From contig NZ_JBHSEZ010000028.1 in NCBI RefSeq assembly GCF_042653765.1, positions 1 to 64,000 on the forward strand: a stretch of DNA of 64,000 bases. Reading direction: 5' to 3'. This document shows positions 25,565 to 32,996 of this stretch, piece by piece (within the stretch, counting starts at the first letter, position 1; each line of letters opens with the position of its first letter). Below the pieces are notes generated by a model. The model had not been told where the DNA came from. It was given only the letters and a program-made list of their open reading frames with translations, and made no database searches. The position numbers and the translations under genes were made by a program. The stretch comes from Castellaniella denitrificans. Lineage in GTDB: Bacteria > Pseudomonadota > Gammaproteobacteria > Burkholderiales > Burkholderiaceae_B.

Positions 25565-25657
25565 TTCGCTTTCAGGAAATTACGGGTCGCTTTTGAAAAA
25601 GGACGGGCAGCCCCGGGTCTCTAAGATGATTCGCACGGGCAGCGGAAGGCTGCACGA
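25565..25657. repeat. Copy B of the duplicated 93-bp promoter segment (before the MHS transporter)
   Basis: The segment is about 88 percent identical, without gaps, to 21611-21703. The two TCGCTTT elements (25566 and 25587) keep the 21-base spacing and the possible -10 TAAGAT is at 25622-25627. The copy lies between the hairpin that ends the creatininase transcript and the MHS transporter at 25741, so it most likely gives that gene and folE2 the same regulation as the creatinase. Confidence 0.75.
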
Positions 25658-25740
25658 TCACCCTCACTAGAAAAATTGCACTTCCGATAGGTATGGCCCG
25701 CGAAAGGCTGGTCGTACAGAGGGCATATGGAGACAAGACA

Positions 25741-27054
25741 ATGAACTCTGCCGTCATTCAGGCCAGTGCCATGCCGGGCAATGGCGAGCGCCGCGTCATC
25801 AGGAAAGTCGCGGCCGCCAGCTTCATCGGCAATTTCGTCGAATGGTTCGACTATGCGTCGTACGCCTATCTGGCGACCATCATCGCCCATGTGTTCTTCC
25901 CCGAGGCCTCGCCGACGGCGGGCCTGATGGCCACCTTCGGGGTGTTCGCCCTGTCCTTCGTCGTCCGCCCCATCGGCGGCGTGTTCTGGGGCCACTACGG
26001 CGACAGGATCGGCCGCAAGCAGGCCCTGTCGCTGTCGATCATCATCATGTCCCTGGCGACCTTCGCCATCGCCCTGCTGCCCGATTTCGGCCAGATCGGC
26101 ATCTGGGCGCCCGTGCTGCTCCTGGTCCTGCGGCTGGTCCAGGGTTTTTCGGCGTCGGGAGAGTATGCGGGCGCGTCGGCCTTTCTGGTCGAGTATGCAC
26201 CGCCTCACAAGCGCGGGCTGTACGCCAGCATCGTGCCGGCCAGCACGGCCTCGGGCCTGCTGCTGGGGTCCCTGCTGGTGTCCGGTATGCACCTGTTCCT
26301 CAGTCCCGAGCAGATGCAGTCCTTCGGCTGGCGCCTGCCGTTCCTGCTGGCGGCGCCCCTGGGCTACATCGGCCGCTACATCCGCATGAATCTCGAAGAT
26401 TCGCCCAAGTTTCGCGAGCTGGAAGAATCGCATCAGGTGCCCCAGGCGCCCATCGGCCTGCTGCTGTCGCGCCACCGCCATGCCCTGATCATCGCCGTCG
26501 GCGTGACGATGCTCAACGCCGTGGGCTTCTACATCATCCTGAGCTACATGCCCACCTACATGTCCGTCGAGCTCGGCGTGAGCGAATCCGAGTCCTTCCT
26601 GGCGACCACGGTGGCCCTGACCGCCTACATCGGCCTGATCTTCCTGATGGGCGTGCTGTCGGACCTGCTCGGGCGCAAGACCATGCTGATCCTTGCGTCG
26701 CTGGCCTTCGTCTGGCTGACCGTGCCGCTGTTCAGCGGCCTGGCCTCGGCCAGTTTCATGGGCATCGTGCTGATCCAGATCGCCTTTGGCGCCATGCTGA
26801 CCATGAACGACGGCACCTTGCCCAGTTTCCTGTCGGAGATCTTCCCGACCCGGGTGCGCTACAGCGGCTTTGCCCTGAGCTTCAACGTGGCCAACGCGAT
26901 TTTCGGCGGCACGGCCCCGTTCGTCGCCACCTGGCTGATCCAGCTGACGGACAACAAGCTCGCGCCGGCCTGGTACCTGGTGGTGGCCGCGGGCGTTGCG
27001 CTGATCGCCATGATCCTGAGCAAGGAAACGTCCCGCCAGCCCCTGCAGGACTAG
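25741..27054 (+). CDS. MHS-family (ProP-like) MFS transporter
   Basis: The 437-residue protein has twelve helices. The N-terminus reads ASFIGNFVEWFDYASYAYLA, the metabolite:H+ symporter (MHS) hallmark EW(F/Y)D, followed by GGVFWGHYGDRIGRKQ. This family imports osmolytes and small acids such as proline, betaine, citrate and alpha-ketoglutarate. Given the neighbours, creatine, sarcosine or betaine is a plausible substrate (inference). The ATG at 25741 follows GGAGACAAGACA; an upstream in-frame ATG at 25693 lacks such a site. The promoter is repeat copy B. folE2 starts 12 bases after its stop. Confidence 0.9.
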   Translation: MNSAVIQASAMPGNGERRVIRKVAAASFIGNFVEWFDYASYAYLATIIAHVFFPEASPTAGLMATFGVFALSFVVRPIGGVFWGHYGDRIGRKQALSLSIIIMSLATFAIALLPDFGQIGIWAPVLLLVLRLVQGFSASGEYAGASAFLVEYAPPHKRGLYASIVPASTASGLLLGSLLVSGMHLFLSPEQMQSFGWRLPFLLAAPLGYIGRYIRMNLEDSPKFRELEESHQVPQAPIGLLLSRHRHALIIAVGVTMLNAVGFYIILSYMPTYMSVELGVSESESFLATTVALTAYIGLIFLMGVLSDLLGRKTMLILASLAFVWLTVPLFSGLASASFMGIVLIQIAFGAMLTMNDGTLPSFLSEIFPTRVRYSGFALSFNVANAIFGGTAPFVATWLIQLTDNKLAPAWYLVVAAGVALIAMILSKETSRQPLQD

Positions 27055-27066
27055 AGGGGGCAACGC

Positions 27067-27897
27067 ATGAACATTCCCGCCGACCCGCTGGTTTGCGCCT
27101 TGCCGGATGTGCAGGGCGGGCTGGACATGCGCGGGATCGCCATCCAGCGGGTGGGGGTGCGCGGGGTGCGCCATCCCTTGCTGGTGGCCGCTGGCGCCGG
27201 CCAGCCCCAGGCGACCGTCGCCCGATGGGAAATGACCGTGGCGCTGCCGGCCGAGGAAAAGGGCACGCACATGTCGCGCTTCATCGCCCTGCTGGAAACG
27301 CGGCGCGGCGAGGCCATGACGCCGAAGGGCTTGTGCGGCCTGGCGGATGCGCTGCTGGAGCGGCTGGGAGCCGGGGCGGGCGACGTGGCCGCCGAGTTTC
27401 CGTATTTCGTGGAAAAGGCGGCGCCCGCGTCGGGTGTGCGCAGCCTCATGGATTATCGGGTGCGCTGGAGCGCGCGGGCCCGGCGCGGCGAGCCCGCGCG
27501 CTTCTCCCAGAGTGTCCAGGTCCCTGTGACCAGCCTGTGCCCTTGCTCCAAGGCCATTTCCGATTACGGCGCGCACAACCAGCGGTCGCACATCCTGGTC
27601 CGCGTGGCGTACGAGGCGCCCGGCGCGGCCGACCTGGAGGGGCTGATCCGGCGCGTCGAGGCCCAGGCCTCGTGCGAACTGTGGGGCCTGCTGAAACGCA
27701 CCGACGAGAAGTTCGTCACCGAGCGCGCCTACGAGAATCCGAAATTCGTCGAAGACCTGGTGCGCGACGTGGCGCTGACGCTGGAACGGCTGCCGGGCCT
27801 GGCCGCCTACGAAATCGAGGCCGAGAACTTCGAGTCGATCCACAACCACTCCGCCTATGCGCGGGTGTCCGGTGGGCGGAGGCATGCGTTCGAGTGA
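27067..27897 (+). CDS. folE2: GTP cyclohydrolase IB
   Basis: The 276-residue enzyme of the FolE2 (COG1469) family makes 7,8-dihydroneopterin triphosphate from GTP, the first step of folate synthesis. The metal-site Cys and surroundings read SLCPCSKAISDYGAHNQRSH and the C-terminal ENFESIHNHSAYA is conserved. FolE2 uses various metals in place of the strict Zn requirement of FolE. It is 12 bases downstream of the MHS transporter in the creatinine island. Sarcosine oxidase needs tetrahydrofolate as acceptor, so this copy probably raises folate supply during creatinine growth. Confidence 0.94.
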   Translation: MNIPADPLVCALPDVQGGLDMRGIAIQRVGVRGVRHPLLVAAGAGQPQATVARWEMTVALPAEEKGTHMSRFIALLETRRGEAMTPKGLCGLADALLERLGAGAGDVAAEFPYFVEKAAPASGVRSLMDYRVRWSARARRGEPARFSQSVQVPVTSLCPCSKAISDYGAHNQRSHILVRVAYEAPGAADLEGLIRRVEAQASCELWGLLKRTDEKFVTERAYENPKFVEDLVRDVALTLERLPGLAAYEIEAENFESIHNHSAYARVSGGRRHAFE

Positions 27898-28062
27898 TTG
27901 CGCGCGGACCGTGGCATGCGTGTCCCAGGCAAATGTCGGAACCATACAAGCCTCGCTTCTTCCACTCTATAGAATCGTCCGCAGGGGCTGAAGGAATCAT
28001 TCGATCCGTCGGGCGGAGCCCGATTCAGTGCCTCTATATATAAGAAAGATTGGAGACAAAAT

Positions 28063-29169
28063 ATGGCTCAGGTATCGAGCGTGAGGAGCGCCTTGCTCAT
28101 CGCGGGGGCGTTCATTGCCTTTCTGGTCGGGTCCGGCTTCGCAACCGGTCAGGAAATCATGCAGTACTTCGTCGGCTATGGGTACGCCGGCGTTCTTGGC
28201 GCGGGGATCGTGTTCGCGGTCTTCGTGTATGTGGGGTTGAGCTTCGTGTCGGCCGGCCATCACCAGCAATTCCAGAAGGGCAACGACGTCTATGCCCATT
28301 ATTGCGGCAAATATGTCGGCAGGTTCTACGACTATTTCTCGGTCGTGTTCATCTACATGTCCTTCATGGTCATGGTGGGTGGCGCCGGGGCGACCCTGCA
28401 TCAGCAATATGATCTCCCGGTTCATTACGGAGGTATCGGGATCGCCGTCGTCGCCGGCGTCACCGTGCTGTTCGGCCTGTCGAACATTGTCAACGTCATC
28501 GGCGCCATCGCGCCGGTGATCTGTGTCGGGACGATTCTGCTGGGAGTCGCCGGCATGCTGCTGAATCCCTCGGGCCTGGCCTCGGCCGACGAGGCCATTG
28601 CCGGGATGGACCTGCTCCGGGCCTCGCCCCACTGGCTGTCGGCTGCCATGTCCTATGTCGGATTCTGCATGCTGTGGCTGGCCGCCTTCATGTCGCAGAT
28701 CGGGAAGAACGCCCGGACCGGCCGCGAGGCCCGTCTGGGCGCCGTCCTGGGGGCCTTCGGCTTTTCTCTGGCGGTCGTCGTCATCACGTTGGGCCTGATG
28801 GCCAACATCGATCTGGTCGCGGGCAGCCTGGTGCCTTCCCTGGCGCTGGCCGGCAAGCTCCATCCGCTCATCGGCACCCTGTTTTCCCTGGCCGTCTATG
28901 CCGCGATCTACACGACGGCCGTGCCCCTGCTCTGGCTCGTGGTCGCGCGGGTCGTTCCGGACGACAAGAGCCGGGCGTTCAAGACCGCGACGGTCCTGCT
29001 GGCCGCGGCGGGCACCCTCATCGCCCTGCAGGTGCCGTTCGACCGGCTCATCAATATCGTGTATGTGCTGAACGGCTATGTGGGTATCTGCCTGCTCGCG
29101 TTCATGCTGATCAAGGACATTACGGGCACGGCCTTGCCCGGCCTGCTGCGCCGCCTGTTGCCCGCATGA
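28063..29169 (+). CDS. YkvI-like (COG3949) membrane transporter
   Basis: The 368-residue protein has about ten helices. It begins with a helix-1 sequence typical of LeuT-fold carriers (FIAFLVGSGFATGQEIMQYF), including the unwound GSGFATGQE motif seen in the YkvI/COG3949 family. The substrate of this family is not firmly known; a link to amino acids or betaine-like compounds is suggested by its fold and by this neighbourhood. It has its own 165-base upstream region and RBS (TTGGAGAC). It converges on purU, with two GC-rich hairpins between them. Confidence 0.82.
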   Translation: MAQVSSVRSALLIAGAFIAFLVGSGFATGQEIMQYFVGYGYAGVLGAGIVFAVFVYVGLSFVSAGHHQQFQKGNDVYAHYCGKYVGRFYDYFSVVFIYMSFMVMVGGAGATLHQQYDLPVHYGGIGIAVVAGVTVLFGLSNIVNVIGAIAPVICVGTILLGVAGMLLNPSGLASADEAIAGMDLLRASPHWLSAAMSYVGFCMLWLAAFMSQIGKNARTGREARLGAVLGAFGFSLAVVVITLGLMANIDLVAGSLVPSLALAGKLHPLIGTLFSLAVYAAIYTTAVPLLWLVVARVVPDDKSRAFKTATVLLAAAGTLIALQVPFDRLINIVYVLNGYVGICLLAFMLIKDITGTALPGLLRRLLPA

Positions 29170-29182
29170 TGAGCGGCTTTCG

Positions 29183-29223
29183 CCCCGGCTTGCCGGGGAC
29201 GGCGCCGGGCCGCATGGCCCGGC
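29183..29223. terminator. Two tandem GC-rich hairpins between convergent genes
   Basis: The first stem is CCCCGG/CCGGGG around CTTG (29183-29198). The second is GCCGGGCC, loop GCAT, GGCCCGGC (29204-29223). They fill the short gap between the stops of the YkvI-like gene and purU and probably act bidirectionally, though neither has a T-tract. Confidence 0.55.
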
Positions 29224-29243
29224 ACGTGCCGCGCGCCGCGGGC

Positions 29244-30131
29244 TCAGAGCACGATGGTGCGGTGCCCGCTGATGAACACGCGCCGCTCGGTGTAGATCTT
29301 GACGGCGCGGGCGAGCGCCTGGCATTCCAGGTGGCGGCCGATGGCCAGCAACTGGTCGGGATCCTGCGTGTGGTCCACGGGTTCGACCACCTGCTCGATG
29401 ATGGGGCCCTCGTCCAGGTCGTCGGTGACGAAGTGCGCCGTGGCGCCGATCACCTTGACGCCCCGTTCGTAGGCCTGGTGGTAGGGCCGCGCGCCCTTGA
29501 AGCCCGGGAGGAAGGAATGATGGATGTTGATCGCACGGCCGGCCAGCGCCTTGCTGGTGTCCGGTCCCAGGATCTGCATGTAGCGGGCGAGGACGACCAG
29601 TTCCGCGCCGGTCGCGTCCGCCAGTTCCAGGATGGCCGCTTCCTGCTGCCGGCGGTTGTCGTTGCCGACCGGCAGGTGGTGGAAGGCGACGCCGGCGGCC
29701 TGGGCGTGGCCGCGCAGGGCGTCGTGGTTGGACGCGATCGCCGCGACCTCCATGCGCAGTTCGCCCATGCGGGTGCGGAACAGCAGGTCCGCCAGGCAGT
29801 GTTCCAGCTTCGACACCAGGATCAGCACTTTGGGGCGCAGGGACAGGTCGTGAATGTTCCAGCGCATCGAGAAGCGCCGCGCGAGATCCGCGAAGTCCCG
29901 CTCCAGGGATGCGCGTTCCAGCGCCTGGCCTTCGGCATGGAAGACGCCGCGCACGAAGAATTGCCGCGTGCTCTTTTCGTCGAAGACGGCGAACTCGTCG
30001 ATGTAGCATTGCCGCTGGTCCAGGAACGATGCGATGGCCGCGACCTGGCCCGCCGCGCTGGGGCAGGAGACGGTCAGGCAGAAGCGGGGGGGATGGGCGT
30101 GCGCGCCCGCGGGGATCGGGGAAGTGTGCAT
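29244..30131 (-). CDS. purU: Formyltetrahydrofolate deformylase
   Basis: The 295-residue enzyme hydrolyses 10-formyl-THF to formate and THF. An N-terminal ACT domain (about residues 18-95) precedes a formyltransferase-type catalytic domain with the Asn-His-Asp set in NIHHSFLPGF and ATAHFVTDDLDEGPI. Start at 30131 follows AAAGGAG. In sarcosine and betaine degraders a purU copy commonly sits next to soxBDAG, where it regenerates free THF for sarcosine oxidase. Here it is divergent from the second GATase1-AraC regulator and just upstream of the sox genes. Confidence 0.95.
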   Translation of the reverse strand: MHTSPIPAGAHAHPPRFCLTVSCPSAAGQVAAIASFLDQRQCYIDEFAVFDEKSTRQFFVRGVFHAEGQALERASLERDFADLARRFSMRWNIHDLSLRPKVLILVSKLEHCLADLLFRTRMGELRMEVAAIASNHDALRGHAQAAGVAFHHLPVGNDNRRQQEAAILELADATGAELVVLARYMQILGPDTSKALAGRAINIHHSFLPGFKGARPYHQAYERGVKVIGATAHFVTDDLDEGPIIEQVVEPVDHTQDPDQLLAIGRHLECQALARAVKIYTERRVFISGHRTIVL

Positions 30132-30290
30132 CGAGAGGTCTCCTTTGGTATGCGCGCGGGGGGCCGCCATGCGTGCCGCCCCCGGGCGTCCGCCGGTATG
30201 GCGGATGGACCCACTACACCATCGAGCCGCGCGCCTGACTAGAATGGAAGCGTCATGGCGCTTGAACCGATTGGCAGGAGGAAGGATCGA

Positions 30291-31343
30291 ATGGACAAGG
30301 GACCGGTGCGCTTCGGCTTCATCCTGCTGCCGCATTTCACGTTGACGGCCTTTTCAGGCATGCTGGACGTGCTGCGCCTGGCCGGCGACGAGGGCGATCA
30401 CAGCCGTCCCCTGCGCTGTTCCTGGCAGGTGATCGACGAGACCCTGACGCCGGTCCGATCCAGCAGCGGCATCCAGGTCGTGCCCTCGGAAACGCTGGGC
30501 GATCCGTCCCGTTTCGATTACCTGGTGGTGGTCGGCGGCCTGCTGAAGCGTCCGCCCGTCAATCCCGGCCTGCTGGAATTCATCCGCCAGGCCGCGCGCG
30601 CGGACGTCACCCTGGTGGGCCTGTGCACCGGCGTGTTCACCCTGATGCAGGCCGGCGTGCTCGCCGGGCACCGCATCTGCATCAGCTGGTTCCATTACTG
30701 GGATTTCCTGGAGCGCTTTCCGGCGACCGATCCCGGCCAGGTGTGCGCCGACCGGCTGTACGTCTTCGACCGGCGGCGCATCACCTGCTCGGGCGGGCGC
30801 GCCTCGATCGACGTGGCCGCCGAGATCCTGGGCCGGCACGTCGACCGGCCGATCGTGCAGAAGGCCCTGCGCATCCTCCAGGTCGACGACGCCGGCCGGG
30901 CCAACGCCGCCCAGCCCCTGCCGCCGGGCGCCCAGCCCGCCACGCATCCGGTGGTGCGCCGCGCGGTGCTGCTCATGGAACAGCACGTCGGCCGGGCGCT
31001 GGGCCTGGGCGAGCTGGCCGGCCGGCTGGGGATCTCCGTGCGCCACCTGGAGCGGCTCTTCAAGGAAGCCACCGGCCAGAGCCCGCAGGCCTATGCCCGC
31101 GGCATCCGCCTGCGCCTGGCGGCCTGGATGCTGACGCACACCAAGAAGACCATTTCCGCCATCGCCTCGGAGTGCGGGTTTTCCGACGCCTCGCACCTGG
31201 GCCGCGAGTTTCGCACCGCCTTCCTCATGTCGCCCAGCGCCTGGCGCGACCGCGCGCAACTGCCCGACGCCCTGCTGCCGCCTCGGGGCGGCGAGGCCGA
31301 TTACGTCAGCGAAGTCTTTCCCGATCGCCGCGAGTTCTTCTGA
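30291..31343 (+). CDS. GATase1-AraC family transcriptional regulator (second copy, SouR/GbdR-like)
   Basis: The 350-residue protein starts at the ATG following AGGAGGAAGGATCGA; an in-frame ATG at 30255 would add 12 residues. The DJ-1/PfpI-like N-terminal domain (about 5-190) keeps a Cys at the elbow (GLCTGVF), unlike the first regulator. The C-terminal AraC domain (about 220-320) has two HTH units ending in the conserved SDASHLGREFRTAFLMSP. It lies 120 bases upstream of soxB on the same strand and divergent from purU, so sarcosine-responsive control of soxBDAG and purU is likely. The ligand is not deducible. Confidence 0.9.
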   Translation: MDKGPVRFGFILLPHFTLTAFSGMLDVLRLAGDEGDHSRPLRCSWQVIDETLTPVRSSSGIQVVPSETLGDPSRFDYLVVVGGLLKRPPVNPGLLEFIRQAARADVTLVGLCTGVFTLMQAGVLAGHRICISWFHYWDFLERFPATDPGQVCADRLYVFDRRRITCSGGRASIDVAAEILGRHVDRPIVQKALRILQVDDAGRANAAQPLPPGAQPATHPVVRRAVLLMEQHVGRALGLGELAGRLGISVRHLERLFKEATGQSPQAYARGIRLRLAAWMLTHTKKTISAIASECGFSDASHLGREFRTAFLMSPSAWRDRAQLPDALLPPRGGEADYVSEVFPDRREFF

Positions 31344-31463
31344 ACCGCCGGATTCTTCCAACGGGTTGGCGGAAAAGTTCTAGCTCGGCCGCTTCGCTTT
31401 TGATGTACTGCGCCTCATGCGACCCGCCTGCATGGGGGACGGAGACATCCAAGCGAGGAGACC

Positions 31464-32711
31464 ATGAGCAACCGCTACTCGATTTTCAGCCTGATACGCA
31501 ACGGGCTGAGCCATCACGAAAACTGGGGCCGGGCATGGCACAGCCCGGAGCCCAGGAAAGAATACGACGTCGTCATCGTCGGCGCCGGCGGCCACGGGCT
31601 GGCCACCGCGTACTACCTGGCCAAGGTCCACGGCGTGCGCAACGTGGCCGTCCTGGAAAAGGGCTGGCTGGGCGGCGGCAACACCGCGCGCAACACGACC
31701 ATCGTGCGTTCCAATTATCTCTGGGACGAGTCTGCGCAGCTCTACGAGAAGGCCATGCAGCTCTGGGAAGGCCTGTCCCAGGACCTGAACTACAACGTCA
31801 TGTTCAGCCAGCGCGGGGTCATGAACCTGGCCCACACCCTGCAGGAAGTGCGCGACACCCAGCGGCGCATCAATGCCAACCGCTACAACGGCGTGGACGG
31901 CGAATGGCTGACCCCGGCCCAGGTCAAGGAAATCGTCCCCAACATCAACCTGGACAGCCGCTATCCCGTGCTGGGCGGCTCGTTCCAGCGGCGCGGCGGC
32001 GTGGCGCGCCACGACGCCGTGGCCTGGGGCTTCGCCCGCGCCGCCGACCGGCTGGGCGTGCACATCATCCAGAACTGCCCCGTCACCAACATCCGCAGGA
32101 AGGACGGCGCGGTCGAGGGGGTGGATACCGGCAAGGGCTTCATCAGGGCGAAGAAGGTCGCCGTGGTGGTGGCCGGCCATTCCAGCGTGCTGGCCGACAT
32201 GGCCGGCATCCGCCTGCCGATCGAAAGCCATCCGCTGCAGGCGCTGGTGTCCGAACCGGTCAAGCCCTGCATCCACACCGTCATCATGTCCAATGCCGTG
32301 CACGCCTACATCAGCCAGTCCGACAAGGGCGACCTGGTGATCGGCGCCGGCATCGACCAGTACCTGGGCTACGGCCAGCGCGGCAGCTTCCAGAGCATCG
32401 AGCACACGCTGCAGGCCATCGTCGAGATGTTCCCGTCGCTCAGCCGCGTGCGCATGAACCGCCAGTGGGGCGGGATCGTCGACGTCTCGCCCGACGCCTG
32501 CCCGATCATCAGCAAGACCGACATCAAGGGCCTGTATTTCAACTGCGGCTGGGGCACGGGCGGCTTCAAGGCGACGCCGGGCTCGGGCTGGGTGTTCGCC
32601 CACACGGTGGCGCGCGACGAGCCGCATCCCCTGAACAAGGCGTTCTCCATCGACCGCTTCTACAGCGGCCACCTGATCGACGAGCACGGCGCCGCGGCCG
32701 TGGCCCACTGA
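31464..32711 (+). CDS. soxB: Sarcosine oxidase beta subunit
   Basis: The 415-residue catalytic flavoprotein subunit of heterotetrameric sarcosine oxidase oxidatively demethylates sarcosine to glycine. The FAD-binding motif is GAGGHGLATAYYLAK near residue 38. Family blocks NTARNTTIVRSNYL and RGGVARHDAVAWGFARAA are present; the His of RHDAV matches the covalent FMN site of studied enzymes. Length is normal. It is the first gene of soxB-soxD-soxA-soxG with an AGGAGA site before the ATG. Its promoter region carries a single TCGCTTTTGA element at 31394, like that in the 93-bp repeat. Confidence 0.96.
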   Translation: MSNRYSIFSLIRNGLSHHENWGRAWHSPEPRKEYDVVIVGAGGHGLATAYYLAKVHGVRNVAVLEKGWLGGGNTARNTTIVRSNYLWDESAQLYEKAMQLWEGLSQDLNYNVMFSQRGVMNLAHTLQEVRDTQRRINANRYNGVDGEWLTPAQVKEIVPNINLDSRYPVLGGSFQRRGGVARHDAVAWGFARAADRLGVHIIQNCPVTNIRRKDGAVEGVDTGKGFIRAKKVAVVVAGHSSVLADMAGIRLPIESHPLQALVSEPVKPCIHTVIMSNAVHAYISQSDKGDLVIGAGIDQYLGYGQRGSFQSIEHTLQAIVEMFPSLSRVRMNRQWGGIVDVSPDACPIISKTDIKGLYFNCGWGTGGFKATPGSGWVFAHTVARDEPHPLNKAFSIDRFYSGHLIDEHGAAAVAH

Positions 32712-32720
32712 GGAGACATC

Positions 32721-32996
32721 ATGCTGCAGATCAAATGCCCCTGGTGCGGCGACCGCGCCGAGAGCGAATTCAGCTATGGCGGCGAGGCCGGCATCGTCCG
32801 GCCCGTGGACAACGAATCGATGGACGACCGGCAATGGGGCGACTACGTCTTCATGCGCCGCAACACCTTCGGACCGTTCCGCGAGCAGTGGGTGCACGCC
32901 CACGGCTGCCGCCGCTGGTTCATCGCCGAGCGCGACACGCGTTCCTATGAGTTCCAGCGCTACGAAACCTTCGGCCAGAACAAGGAGACAACATGA
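32721..32996 (+). CDS. soxD: Sarcosine oxidase delta subunit
   Basis: The 91-residue zinc-binding subunit has ligands C6 and C9 (KCPWCG) and H59 with C63 (VHAHGCRRWF), the usual SoxD set. SoxD bridges subunits in the sarcosine oxidase heterotetramer. It starts 9 bases after soxB, and its last codon overlaps the soxA start (ATGA at 32993-32996), the gene order typical of the operon. Confidence 0.95.
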   Translation: MLQIKCPWCGDRAESEFSYGGEAGIVRPVDNESMDDRQWGDYVFMRRNTFGPFREQWVHAHGCRRWFIAERDTRSYEFQRYETFGQNKETT

